A program made the translations under genes and the position numbers. From assembly GCF_010389155.1 (NCBI RefSeq), contig NC_057761.1, forward strand, positions 60,386,587 to 60,450,586: a stretch of DNA of 64,000 bases, read 5' to 3'. Shown here in pieces: positions 30,530 to 42,900 of the stretch. The stretch's first letter is position 1. Every line of letters starts with the position of its first letter. The stretch is from Erigeron canadensis (taxonomy: Eukaryota > Streptophyta > Magnoliopsida > Asterales > Asteraceae). Under the pieces are notes generated by a model. That model was not told the origin of the DNA and ran no database searches. It was given only the letters and a program-made list of their open reading frames with translations.

Positions 30530-30975
30530 TCCTAATAATTTGAACTACCAGCTTAAAGACTTCAGAGGAACGACAACACTCTCCACCAGCGGTAGCATCA
30601 CAGGAGATATTTCATTCGGAAACCTAGTCTTTAAAACCCAACGTCGATTTCAACATATGTCAAAACACTCCTCGCGCTCCCACTCTTACAAAACCTTATC
30701 CATGATCAAACCTCTGAATACGCTCAAACAGATTACCCGAAAGTTCCAGAGTCCTCTACCGTGAACCAAACTCGTATAACTCTCAAATCAGCAAGAGAAG
30801 ACTTTTCTCGAAAGTTGGTTCTTTTCCTCTTATAGCGTTGTAAAATTAATCTAATTAGTTACAAATACGGAAACATGTAATAAAACAATTAAAACACTTT
30901 AATAATATTAAAATACTTGTTTGGCATCTCCGATCTCATGGTACAACCAAATACAATTCTACTTGTTTGTTAGAC
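30530..30975. other. Unassigned sequence between two retroelement remnants
   Basis: I see no gene. The short frame at 30525-30764 has no recognisable domain. This is probably internal sequence of the remnant to its left, truncated when the LTR at 30976 was acquired. Confidence 0.4.
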
Positions 30976-32146
30976 TGTTGGAAACTTAATCACGGCTTTG
31001 ATTCTCGTTAGATTCAATTTGCCTAATTACTAGTGTTGTCGCTAGACTTACACTAACCTATAAACAAATTATGGTTAGATTCATTGTTTAAGCATTAATG
31101 ACCTAAAGTTTGTGTTACTAATTCATCTTTTAGTTAGCCGACTCTTAAGCCATGATCAGATAATAATTCTCTCCGGTGACCACAATGCTCGTTTCCAAGT
31201 CACTGGATCGCGTCTGACATTGTTAAGCATGATGTTTTATTCATCTTAATTATTATGGTTCTGGATCCCTGGGTTACAAGTGAATCACCTTTTACATTTA
31301 GTTATAGAGCGAATAGTGTTTTCCATCTTAGCATATTAATCATAGTGTATGATCATAGACAATCATCAGAATTAAACTTAATATATTCGGATATAGAACC
31401 GATAATAATATGAAAGACTAGTAAAACATGGATCTACGATAAATAGTAAAACAGATTCTAACAAACAAAACAATAAACGTCTACATGATTACATTGATCC
31501 AAACAAGTATTCAGCCTACTAGCCTAGCATTATTAAAGGAATAACAAAGTCTGAATATTAACTCATTTAGACATATGATTCCATTAAGTATCAATAGTTC
31601 TGGAATATTAACTCATTTAGACATAGAAATGAAGCCTTTCAATAGGGGTTTTTATCACAAAATGGACGCTCATCACACATTAACAGATCTCCGATACACT
31701 TAGTTAGGGGCTAGCTATAAATTCAAGTTATAACAAAAATACCCACGATAAAAATAACTAGTTGGTTTGCTGTTGATCCTTAAAGGGTTTGAACTCGCAA
31801 AGAAAAGAAGAGAGAAAGAATTTGGTGAAAGGTTCTCGGAAAGAATAAGGGTTCTTTATATAAGAAAAGAAAGCCCTTAAACTTTTTTCATAGATCAACT
31901 TTGTCAACCCATGGGTCGACTCATAGTGCTTGGTGTCCTATTCGACTTTCAACCCGATTCGTGAGTTCGACCCGCTCGACATTTCCAACTCTATTTTCGA
32001 AAACTTTTAGTTATTTTCATTTCTAGTGGATCTTTTGTTATTTATATGAAGTTCAATTAAGCTCTCACCGTTCTTCGTGTACGACCCTAAAGGTCCATAA
32101 ATAAATGGCCGTATAAATATATTGGGATATTCTTACAATTTCAACA
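30976..32146 (-). repeat. LTR of a copia-like element
   Basis: It begins TGTTGGAAACTTAATC and ends TACAATTTCAACA on the plus strand, 1171 bp. On the minus strand it starts TGTTGAAATTGTAAG and is preceded by CAAGCGAGAA, a decayed polypurine tract. The direct repeat ATATTAACTCATTTAGACATA (31555 and 31608) lies inside. About 400 bp to the right (32147-32560) is likely remnant interior with no recognisable domain. Confidence 0.55.
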
Positions 32147-32789
32147 TTCTCGCTTGAGGATATTTCCAATATACGTCAAAGTATACTGACATCGAACATT
32201 CGTCTAGCAACACTATGCTGCCCCAGATATGTATGAATATATTTCTCGTGACTGAGAACCAACAACGCTTAAAGATGTTGTAAATTAAACTTCCTTTAAT
32301 GCTTTGGATACAATGTCAAAATGTCCCGGTATGTTTCCGATATTACACCGAAACAAGAGACTTGGAGTACTTTCGTTGTTTGGCAAGTTGATCAAGCTCT
32401 TACGGGTTGGAACACGATTCATGGCATCTTTCAAAACAAACACATTCACTTTTTCTATTAATCCAACTATTCCATTTCATAATAAAAGGGGAGATTCCAA
32501 TGCATTGACATTACAAAGGTTTTTTTTCATTGATTGAACAGATAATTAAATTAATTACATCCTATTTCGTAGGCCCAACACCATCTCTCTTATTGATCAG
32601 AAATTGTTACTCGTTGCAAAAGTAGAGCAGCTTCATTGAGTTGTTTGCTTCATAAGCGATCAGCAGCCTTAAAATAATATGATGTATTTAATTTGAAGGT
32701 ATTAATGTTAGCAAGGAGAATAGAAGATATGGCAAAATTTAGTCAGTAGAAGGTGACAAAAAATTGAACGGAGGTGAAGTGAAATTATA

Positions 32790-32806
32790 TTATTATTTAT
32801 ATATAG
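32790..32806 (+). promoter_or_regulatory. Candidate TATA region of the MUN-domain gene
   Basis: TATTTATATATAGC lies about 210 bp upstream of the ATG at 33012. The intervening leader contains a GAGAGAGAGAG tract at about 32868-32879. No transcript evidence is available. Confidence 0.35.
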
Positions 32807-33011
32807 CAATCCCGCAATTTAAGATTCCTAAGATGCGGAATACCAAAAGTTTGCTATAAGAAAACAAGAGAGAGAGAGGGAATCAAATTCTTCGGAAATA
32901 GGATTTTGGGAATGAAATGAATTGAAATGTTTTTGCGTTTTGTCTTTTTCCGCCAGATATTATTGTTGGACGGAATTTGACAATAAGTAAATTGATTGTA
33001 TGTAATTCAGT

Positions 33012-36000
33012 ATGCCCAAACCACCCGATGATGATGATGATGATGTTTGTTGCCCATTCGGAAGCCTCCAAGGGGGGCTCGACTTGGATGATATCCGTGT
33101 GACCGCTTATGAGATATTCTTCACCTCATGCAGGTCCTCCCCGGGTTTCGGTGGGCGTAACGCCCTTCAGTTTTACTCTGCATCGTTATTGAACAATGCC
33201 GCCGCCGCTGCTGATCATGCTAGTACTAGTAATAACGGCGGTGATAATGAACCACCACCCGGAAGCCGTATCAAGAGGGCCCTTGGTTTGAAGATGCTTA
33301 AACAACGTTCTCGAAGGAGCAACTCATGCGGATCCAACCCTTTATCTCCCGGTGGGCCCAATTATGGCATCGGGTTTTCGACAGTACCAGGGGGGAGGTC
33401 CAGGAGACCATTGACTTGTGCTGAAATTATGAGACAACAGATGATGGTCTCTGAGGCTAGCGATAACAGGCTTCGAAAGACCCTCATGAGGACCCTCGTT
33501 GGCCAAGTACGTACGTAAATATTCTTGATTCATTTCCCATTAATTATTGGAATGATTGATCTCATGCATGCATGCAATTTAGAGTAAAGACCATCATAAC
33601 TCTTTTGTTTTTTTTTTCCATGTATATATAGATGGGGAGACGTGCAGAGACCATCATTCTCCCGTTAGAGCTCCTTCGCCACCTAAAACCATCTGAGTTC
33701 AATAATTCAAACGAGTATCACACCTGGCAAAGGCGTCAACTCAGAATCCTTGAGGCCGGGCTCCTCCATTACCCCTCAAACCCCTTGGACAAAGACGACG
33801 ACAACTTTGCGACGTGCCTTCGAGAAATCATCCAGGGCAGCGATCTTAAACCCATCGATACAGGAAAAAACTCCGAGACCATGAGGACCATATGTAATTG
33901 TGTAGTTTCATTATCATGGAGGAGCGTGGATGGTTCCCCTACTGACGTATGTCACTGGGCTGATGGTTTCCCTTTTAATGTCAAGCTCTACGTCTCCCTG
34001 CTGCGCTCCGTCTTTGATTTGAAAGACGGGACCAGCGTGCTTGACGAGGTAGATGAACTGGTGGAGCTAATGAAGAAAACATGGACCACGTTGGGGTTTA
34101 ACAAACCCATGCATGACTTGTGTTTCACGTGGGTACTTTTTGAACAATACGTTATGACGGGACAAGTGGACAACGATCTTCTCAGTGCCTCTTTTACCAT
34201 GCTGACCCAAGTGGCCAACGATGCCAAGAAAGTTGAGGATAGACGACCCATGTATGTAAAGATGTTGTCGTCTGTCTTGACTTCGGTTACCATCTGGTGT
34301 GAGAAGCGACTGATGGATTACCATCAAAGTTTCAACAAAGCGACTATTGGAGTCATGGAACACATTCTTCCTCTGGTTTTCTCGGCTACCAGAATCTTGG
34401 AAGAAGCTGCCGCAACAGAGAAAGGCGACATCACTTCAGATTCTGCTGCAGGGAACAAGGTTGACCAATATACAAGATCCTCCTTAAAGAATGCTTTCAC
34501 CAAGGTACATATATATATCTGTCTGTAAAACACAACAATTCAATTCGACCTATTACATATGGAAAATGAATTTGGAGACACACACGTATATGACGATGAG
34601 TGATTATATGTAACAGATGGTAGCAAACGGGCGGAACTTGATAAGCAAAACAATGCCATTCCAACAAGTGTGTGAAACGCTGATTCAACTGGCAAATGAA
34701 ACAGAGGAATTAGCCTTCAAGGAAAAGAAAACTTTTAGCGTGGTTTTAAAGAGATGGCATCCTATATCAGCTGGAGTTGCGTCAGTGACGCTACACTCAT
34801 GCTATGGTGCCTTGTTGAAGCATTTCTTAACATGCAATTCTGACATTAACAATGACATACTTACAGTCTTGCAGAGGGCTGACAAGCTTGAAAAGGTGTT
34901 AGTTAACATGGTGGTTGAAGACTCTGTGGAATGCGAGGATGGGGGCAAGACAGTCATCAGGGAGATGGTTCCGTATGAAGTCGATTCTATTATCCTTAGA
35001 TTTTTGTCAAAATCAATCACCGGGAGGCTCAAGAGAATCAAAGATGTTCTTCACAAAGCTAAAGAAACTGAAGTGAGTAGCTACCTACCTAGCTTCTAAT
35101 TTCTTTGATTCATCATAATATATATATATACCCTTTCACCAACTCATTTTTTTTATCTCTCTTTTCATATGTATTTGAACACAAAGACATGGAATCCCAA
35201 GTCAAAAACTGAACCGTACGCACAATCATCAGTTGAGCTAATGAAGCAGGCTAGAGAACTAGTTATTTCCTTCTTTGATATTCCAATAGCTATTTCTGAA
35301 GATTTGGTTCACGACTTTGCCGATGGCATTGAGAAGATTCTCCGAGATTATGCTACATTTGTTGCATCATGCGGTACAAATATAGTAGTAGTACTCCCGC
35401 TACAACTTTGATTAAAAGCAAGCTTGTAGTTACTTTTGTAACCGGCCATTTCTTGATTCAGGTTCAAAACAAAATTATATTCCTACGCTGCCTCCCCTGA
35501 CTAGATGCAGTCGAGGCTCGAAATTCATCAAACTCTGGAAAAAGGCAACTCCTTGTGCAGTAGCAGGGATGAGTCCGTATCATTTGGGATTGGAGGAAGA
35601 AGCAAACCATACACGCCCTTCAACTAGTCGTGGAACACAACGTCTTTACATCCGCCTTAACACGTTGCACTACATTATTTCCCAGCTCAACTCTGTTGAC
35701 AAGTGTCTTTCACATCCCTCAAATAAAATTGTTCCTTCCCAGAAAAACCGTCATACCAGCAACCGACGCTTTGAGCATACTCGATCCGCAATCATGGCTG
35801 CCACGGAACATGTGTCGGAGGTTGCAGCCTATCGCCTGATATTCCTAGATTCAAACTCGGTTCTATATGGGAGCCTGTACATAGGCCATGTGGTGAATGC
35901 CAGGATCAGCCCTGCGCTTAAGGTTCTGAAGCAGAATTTGACTCTTTTGTGTGCTATCGTGACAGATCGTGCTCAAGGTTTGGCAGTAAAAGAAGTGATG

Positions 36001-36438
36001 AAGGCTTCTTTCGAAGCCTACCTTATGGTTCTAATAGCCGGAGGAAGCGGGAGAAGTTTCACGAGAGCGGATCACGAAATGATTGAAGATGATTTGAAGC
36101 ATTTGAAGCGAGTGTTTGCAACTTGTGGAGAAGGCGGCGGCGTAGAGGAAGAGGTGGTAGAAAAAGAGGCCGAGACGGTGGAAGGGGTGGTGGGGTTAAT
36201 GGGCAAGTCAACGGAGCAATTGGTGGAGGACTTCACAGTGGTGGCTTGTGAAGCTAGTGGTATTATGGGATCATCATCAGGAGGAGTAGGAGGGCATCAA
36301 ACACTACCTATGCCTCCCACCACCGGAAGGTGGAGCTGCAGTGATCCCAATACCATGTTGCGAGTTTTGTGCCATAGAAAAGATCGTGTCGCAAACCAAT
36401 TTTTGAAGAGAACTTTCCATCTAGCCAAGAGAGCCTAA
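33012..36438 (+). CDS. DUF810/MUN-domain protein (PATROL1-like), 5 exons, 995 aa
   Basis: Exons 33012-33506, 33632-34504, 34617-35072, 35187-35373 and 35462-36438 have GT/AG borders and join in phase to 2988 nt. Plant DUF810 proteins are Munc13-like; Arabidopsis PATROL1 tethers vesicles that deliver a proton pump to the plasma membrane. Visible family signatures: RPLTCAEIMRQQM (about 135-147), MGRRAETIILPLELL at the exon 2 start (166-180), CHWADGFPFN, LCFTWVLFEQYV, RWHPISAGVASVTLHSCYG, and DKLEKVLVNMVVEDSVECEDGGK. The MHD1-type region covers roughly 610-750 and the MHD2-type region roughly 810-920. The N-terminus (MPKPP followed by six aspartates) is variable in the family. No signal peptide or membrane span. 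It looks intact. Which of the several plant paralogues it matches best cannot be told without a tree. Confidence 0.93.
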
Positions 36439-36985
36439 TTTAAAAGTTTTATATCTGCTGCCTCACTCCATGTTACTCCAATGTGCATCAACTTACAGTA
36501 ATACTTATGACGTTCGTACATATAATATATATAGATACATATCAACTATGGATGCTGCTGCTGGACATGCATTGTGTGACCATTGTACTAACTAATTTAA
36601 TTTAGCCTTGATGTACGTCATTCTTAATTTAGCCTTTATCTGATTAATTGATGAGATGTGCAATGCATATATATATATATACACACACACAAACAAATTA
36701 AAACAAGACAGTAGTATGTAATTAGACCTACTAAATTTGTGCTTGGAGTTGAAGCTAGCTTGTACGTACGTACGTGTCCTATTTAATTTGAAGGATAAGG
36801 TCATGAGCTCTCCATCCCAACAGTGACGTTCTCACGCGTTCCCTGGAACGCCAATGGCACGACCCCAGGTTCTGGGAACACGTTTTATATATACGAGCAA
36901 TTTATGTGGTTTAATTACACTCCCATGCATGTCATTAATATAATTAAGAAGGGAAAGGACACACAGCTTTTTCGTATAGTATTCT
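36439..36985. other. Intergenic gap between convergent genes
   Basis: This 547-bp interval separates the stop codons of the plus-strand MUN gene and the minus-strand transporter, so it must hold both 3' ends. It contains a TA/CA microsatellite (36667-36690) and no other feature I can name. Confidence 0.7.
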
Positions 36986-39900
36986 CTAAGTTAAGATGAA
37001 TCTTGATGCCACTTGTTGTTTGGCTTCCACATAATGGGTTGACTTCAATTCCTCTTCAAGAATGATCATAGAATCTGAGACTTCAGCCTTGTATATGTAA
37101 AACTTGGTCATTACCAGAAAGAAAATGAAGTTCAACAAGTTGAGTACGGCGAAAAAGGCATAATAGTAGTCCAGGTGGGAGGCATTGAGGTTGTTGAGAA
37201 TCCATCCTCTGTTACCATTGTCCCTCTTAGTTAAACGTGAAACCGTTGAAAGAAGAAAGCTACTGAAGAAACTCCCAACCCCCAAACTAGTCATGGAACA
37301 AGAAGTCCCAAGACTCTTCATGCTCTCGGGTGCTTGATCGTAAAAAAACTCGATCTTAGCCACCTCTAGAAATGCATCTGCCAAGCCCATCAATATGAAC
37401 TGAGGAAGCAGAATGAAGATTGACAGAGGCACTTGTTTCCCACTCTCAACAACACCATGATCTCTTGCGACACTTAGCCTGTATCTGTCGGTAAAGGATG
37501 CCACGAGCATTATAATTATATGGATAACCATGCCTGTCCCCATTCTTTGGAGGAGGCTGATCCCTCTGGGGTTCTTGGTCCACTTTGCCATTATTCTAAC
37601 AAAGACGCGGTCGTAAAGCACGACACATATAAGCATGGACAGGGTGACAAACCCGGCTAAGCTGGCTGGCGGGATTACGAAGCTTCCGATATTTCTCTCC
37701 AGAGTTGTTCCTTGTTTGACAAAAAGCGTACTAATCTGTGCAATCATTGTGCTAGGGACAAAGGTTGCTATCAGAATGGGTATCATTCTCAGTATCTGTT
37801 TAGTTTCCTCGACCTCAGTGACCGTCCATGGCAGAGTACTAGCTGCTTCGGTTCTAACACAAGCTTTATTTAAGAACCTGCGCGCGCACACACAGACATA
37901 TCTCTATATATAAGACATATATGTACGTACGTATAATCAACAACGTATAGTATATATATTTAATTAATTAAGAACCTGAGTGTGGCAGTGGAATCGATCC
38001 TATGCTTTCCTTTCTTAGCATACTCGGCCAAGTCAAGTTCGTAGAGTTGCTTGGGATCAGTGGGGACGGGTAGCTTCCATTTCTTAAGGGCCGCAAGAAT
38101 GACCCCGGCCATCTTAGTGAAGGGGCTGCCGGAAGGGACCTTGTGCCTGTAAAAGGGCGTTCCGGCCAAGAAGATCAAGATGGATATCAGGAGGCCAAGT
38201 GTGGGGAGGCCATAACCAAGCGACCATCCAACATTGTCTTGGATGTAGACGAGGACCGTGTTGGCAAACAGGGTACCAAAGAAGATACTGAACATCCACC
38301 AGTTGAAGAAGGAAAGTTTCTGGGATTTCTCCTTAGGGTCAAAATCGTCAAACTGGTCAGCACCGATGGTGGAGATGTTAGGCTTGGTCCCACCTGTTCC
38401 GATAGCAAGAGTATAGAGGGCGCCGAAAAAAACGCCTAGTTGCAAGGGGGATGCTTTCTTGCAGTTGTCCGTCCCGGAATCGCAGCCAGGAGGCTTTAGC
38501 ACTGGTAGTGAAACTGCTAGCGTAAGTAAGCACATTCCCTGTTTTTGATTAATTGATCATTTGTCACCATATTCATGTATATATGGTACAAATACAATAC
38601 AATGTTAAGTCTCCACTCGATTAAAACTTAGACAACGGTTTCTATATAATTATACGAGAAAATTATACTTTTGGTACCTCAACTTGACAATTTTTGCACT
38701 TTTAGTCTTCAACTCAAAAAATTGCATTTTTCATACCTAAAGTTTTGTGTTTTTTTCAGTTTTGGTACCACGTTCATATGTCGTTAATATTTGCCGTTAA
38801 CGCCCTCACGTGACAAACACGTGAGGGGTATTTTAGTCTTTTGACCCCCTTTTTTCTAAGAAAATTACTGTTTTGATACCTCAAGTTGTCAATTTTTTCA
38901 CTTTTGGTACCTCAAGTTGACAACATATTTTTATTACACTCTCCAACTTTCATCTCATACATTAGCATCTATCAAAGAATACACACTCAAAAGTCAACAC
39001 ACATGATTTATTCTTATTTTTTAACGGCTCCTAAAAAAACACCCAATGGTGTGTATCTATTCTTGAAATATTATATGTTGTTGGTGTAATTACGGGTGAT
39101 GGTGGAGGAATTGAATGCATTGTGTAACACCCCAAAGATTTTAAGGTAAAAGAAATTAACCCGTTTTTATAGTTTTAACATTAAATTAATTTCCTAGTAT
39201 TTTATTTTTGGATATGGGGTTAATTTAGTTGGAACTTTAGTGGATAGCGGGTATTTTAATACCAAGAAATCATATGGGACGTGGCATCTTTAAAGAGTGT
39301 CAACCCTCTTTTTCTTTTGAGTCACCTCCCACTTCACTTTTTCTTCTTCTTCTTCTTCATTTCATGCATTCTTTTTACTTCCACTAAATCAAAGTTTAAT
39401 ATTCCAAGCCCAAGGTAGAAATCAAAATAATAATCATCATTAACAACTCTTATCAAGCAAGATTGAAAAGTTAGGGTTTGTGGATTTGTGGTGGAGGTGG
39501 CCGAAATTTAAAAGGAAAAGGGGGAAGAAATTGTGAATTGAAAACCCTAAGTAATTGTCTTCTTTGTTGAGGTAAGGAATTTCCCCCAATTTAGCTTTAT
39601 CTTTTCTTTTGAAATTAGGGTTAATGAAGGAACCAGATTTGGGGTTTTGCTAGAAATTGGATTGTGGTTAATTTTTCCCCCAATTCCTTAGCTAACCTAG
39701 TTGTCATTGAGTTATATAATGTGTTTGATTATGAAATTGATAAGTTCTTATGATAAATTGAATTTATGAGAAAAGAAGAAGTTTTGCTAGCTATTGAAAT
39801 GATGATGAAAATGGTAGAATGAGCTATCTAGTATTATTGTGAGAATGGGAATAACTCAATGACAAATGGGTTAGGTTTTGGGTTTAGAAAGGCTAGTGAT

Positions 39901-42900
39901 TGAGTATGATTAGGTTGAGCTAGTCAAGTGTGAATGTAAGCTTATGCATTTTACGATATGATTATAGGTTGAAGCTTGCTTGTGCTTGTCTATTTAGCGT
40001 TATTTTTTTTGTTGCGGAGGAGGTGAGTATATTTGCATACCTTTATGTATACGTTGGGTCAATTACCATGAGATGTGAATGTTCCAAGCATGGTAATTGA
40101 TTTGGCGTTAAGCCCATGTGGGGCATAGTTCATGAGGCCTAAGAACCTCCGGGGCCTAAGAACCCCGATAGTTGATCGATTGAGGCCTAAGAACCTCCGG
40201 TGGCCTAAGAACCCCGATAGATGATCATGATTATGTTGTTTAGCTTATATGGATCCATATATGTATTGTTAGTGTGCAAAGTGAGCATGTAAATGTAACA
40301 CGACGGTGTCATAGGTTACATGTGAAAGTCTTTGCACGTGCCATCATTCGTATTCATAGATGTATGCAGGTGTATTCACTAAGCCTTTGCTTATATTTTA
40401 ATTGTTTACCCTTTTATAGGTAGTTCTGGAAGAAGGAACTAGTATTGTTGATTGAAAAGAGTTGATTTAAGCCCGAAGTTGGATTTAGCAAGTTCCTGAA
40501 GGTAATTAGGTCATTTGCGGATGAATGACGATCTTTTGGTAGATGCTTAGAAGTCCCATACCTTTTGGCTCTTGGTACATTGTTTGTTAATGGTCATACT
40601 TTTATTAAACTTGGGTCTATGATCAGGTGTAAAGTTCTCAATCAGTTGTGAAGTTGCATTTTTGGGCGAAAATTATGTCGATTTGGGTAAATGACCCATT
40701 TGATGGTCCTCTTGGAATTTGAAACAAGTTATGTTGTAAATTTGTTCAAAATGTGTCTATATTGTTCTTGGTCATCTTTGAAATGTGTTTTATAAAGTTC
40801 ATGTTGTATTGTGAAGGTTGCAAGTTTGTTCAAGTGTTGGGAAGGTTTAGGTTTGCTGATCAGGTGGCTCACTTCGGCGCAGTGGGAGTGGTTTTGCCCA
40901 CTGCGGCGCAGTGGATTCCGACGGAAATGAGTCTTGGTTCTTCCTACTGCGGCGTAGTGGGAGTTGTATCGAACCCACTGCGGCGCAGTGGGGCAGGTTC
41001 ATCTTTTGGCCGAGGATTTCCACTGCGGCGCAGTGGGGAGTCCTCGACCCACTGCGGCGCAGTGGGGCATAAAAAAAAAAATTCTTATGTTTTTCGGTTT
41101 ATCGAGTCTGGTCCTTTCACATTGGTGAATCGATTGCCGGAAAAAACTCATGTTACCGTAAAATCCTCTCTGGTGGTGTATGATTCAAATAAGAAATCTG
41201 AATCCTCTCACCCCTAAATTACCCTCTTCTTCTATTGGAATAAGCTACAAACGAAACTTGATCGTAATCTGCTACAAATGAGATCCTTACGGAATCTGTT
41301 ACAGATGGATATATTTGTTACAAACGAGATTAGATCGGCATCTGGTGCATGGTGGGGAAGGAGATAGTCGGCAACCCTTTCTAGTGGTGTATGATTTATA
41401 TAAGAAATTTAAATCTATTTATGTATGTTTATGTATTAGATTTGGTATGGTATAGAAATATAGGTATACATGGATACATATGAATGTGTGTTGATTTTTA
41501 AGTGTGTGTTGTTTGATTGATGCTAATGTGTGAGATGAAATTATAGAGTGTAATAAAAAAATGTTGTCTACTTGAGGTACCAAAAGTGAAAAAGTTGACA
41601 ACTTGAGGTATCAAAACTGTAATTTTTTCAAAAAAAAAAGAGGGTCAAAAGACTAAAATACCCCTCACGTGTTTGTCACGTGAGGGCATTAACTGCAAAA
41701 TTTAACACCGTATGAACGTGGTACCAAAACTGAAAAAAACACAAAACATTAGGTATGAAAGCTGCAATTGTTTGAGTTGGAGACTAAAAGTTCAAAAGTT
41801 GCCAAGTTGAGGTACAAAAAGTGTAATTTTCTCTAATTATACGATACATGGTATAGTATCTACGAATAACCTAAAACAGGATTCAAATGTTTTTGAAATG
41901 ACACGTAACATAATCCTTAATCAACATGTATTTATTTATTTATTTATTTTACTAAATTAGCTTTTTTAATTGTACACGTGGCGTAACACGTGTCTTTTTA
42001 ATTTATTTACTTTATTAAATTAGTTTTTTTAATTGTATATAGATTCAAATTCCTTATTAGACTTAGAATTAAACTTTAACTCTTGCCTTATTAATTCAAA
42101 AGACATTATAACCTTATTTGATTGATCGTTTTCTTATTAATAAATTTTCTCTTTTTCTATATTTACTCTTCTAACTCCTATTACTTATAATAAGTTATTA
42201 ACATGAAGACTTCAAAATTTTGATTTTACCATCCGAAATTACAAGGCTATCTGTCGTCATCCACTATGCTTACAAGTTCCGATTTTGATGTGATTATAAA
42301 AATTTAAGGTAAATTTAAAAGTCTAACTAAAGATATATTATATCCATCATTACTGTTTATTATAATTTAACTTCGACCATCGGTTTACCTTAACCACAAT
42401 TCATTTTATACTCACGAATCATGTGTGACGCATTCGAATTTCTTATGATACAATCTATATAGCTACCGTACATCGTACGAATATTAGAACTAGTTATTAT
42501 ATATACTCATATATACTAGTTAGTTATTTACTTGCGATGAAGCGGTGTAGGGGGCGGCAATTATGGGTAGTGGTGGCAGCGGCTAGTGATATAGGTTATT
42601 GATGTATAAATGTTAGTATAGTTTATCTATATTAAATTTATTAAGGATATTATAGATATTTCAAATAGATATTTATCATTTAGTTAATTAAACTAAAATT
42701 TTATTTTTATTAATCTAAATACATGAATAGATGAATATATGTAAAATTCAGAAAGTATCTTATCTACATGAATTAGAATATTGTCGTCAATGATCCGCGT
42801 ATTCCTTGAAGGCAGGGCCCGCATTTAGGGTCAACTTTTCACATCGCCCAATATTAGACTTTTTTAAGTTTTTTGTACATAAGGAAAGTGATATCCATGG

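Larger units (their letters stand above)
38656..41833. mobile_element. Non-autonomous Mutator-like element, 9-bp TSD
   Basis: The ends GAGAAAATTA(T/C)AC and GTGTAATTTTCTC are inverted. The arms pair imperfectly for about 350 bp (38656-39000 against 41480-41833), including CCTCACGTG and GTACCAAAACTGAAAAAA. Perfect 9-bp direct repeats TAATTATAC flank the element (38647-38655 and 41834-41842). Long inverted arms with a 9-bp duplication define Mutator-type elements. Without the nested solo LTR and its duplication it would be about 1.18 kb. No transposase is present. Confidence 0.92.

Noticed and set aside
32304..32537. 77-residue plus-strand frame upstream of the MUN gene
   Set aside because: No recognisable motif and no splice continuation. 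More likely remnant retroelement interior.
34067..34363. Antisense frames within MUN exon 2
   Set aside because: Mirror frames of a well supported coding exon.
40753..41217. 154-residue plus-strand frame
   Set aside because: It lies in the solo LTR, and much of it is the GGCGCAGTGG array. No domain.
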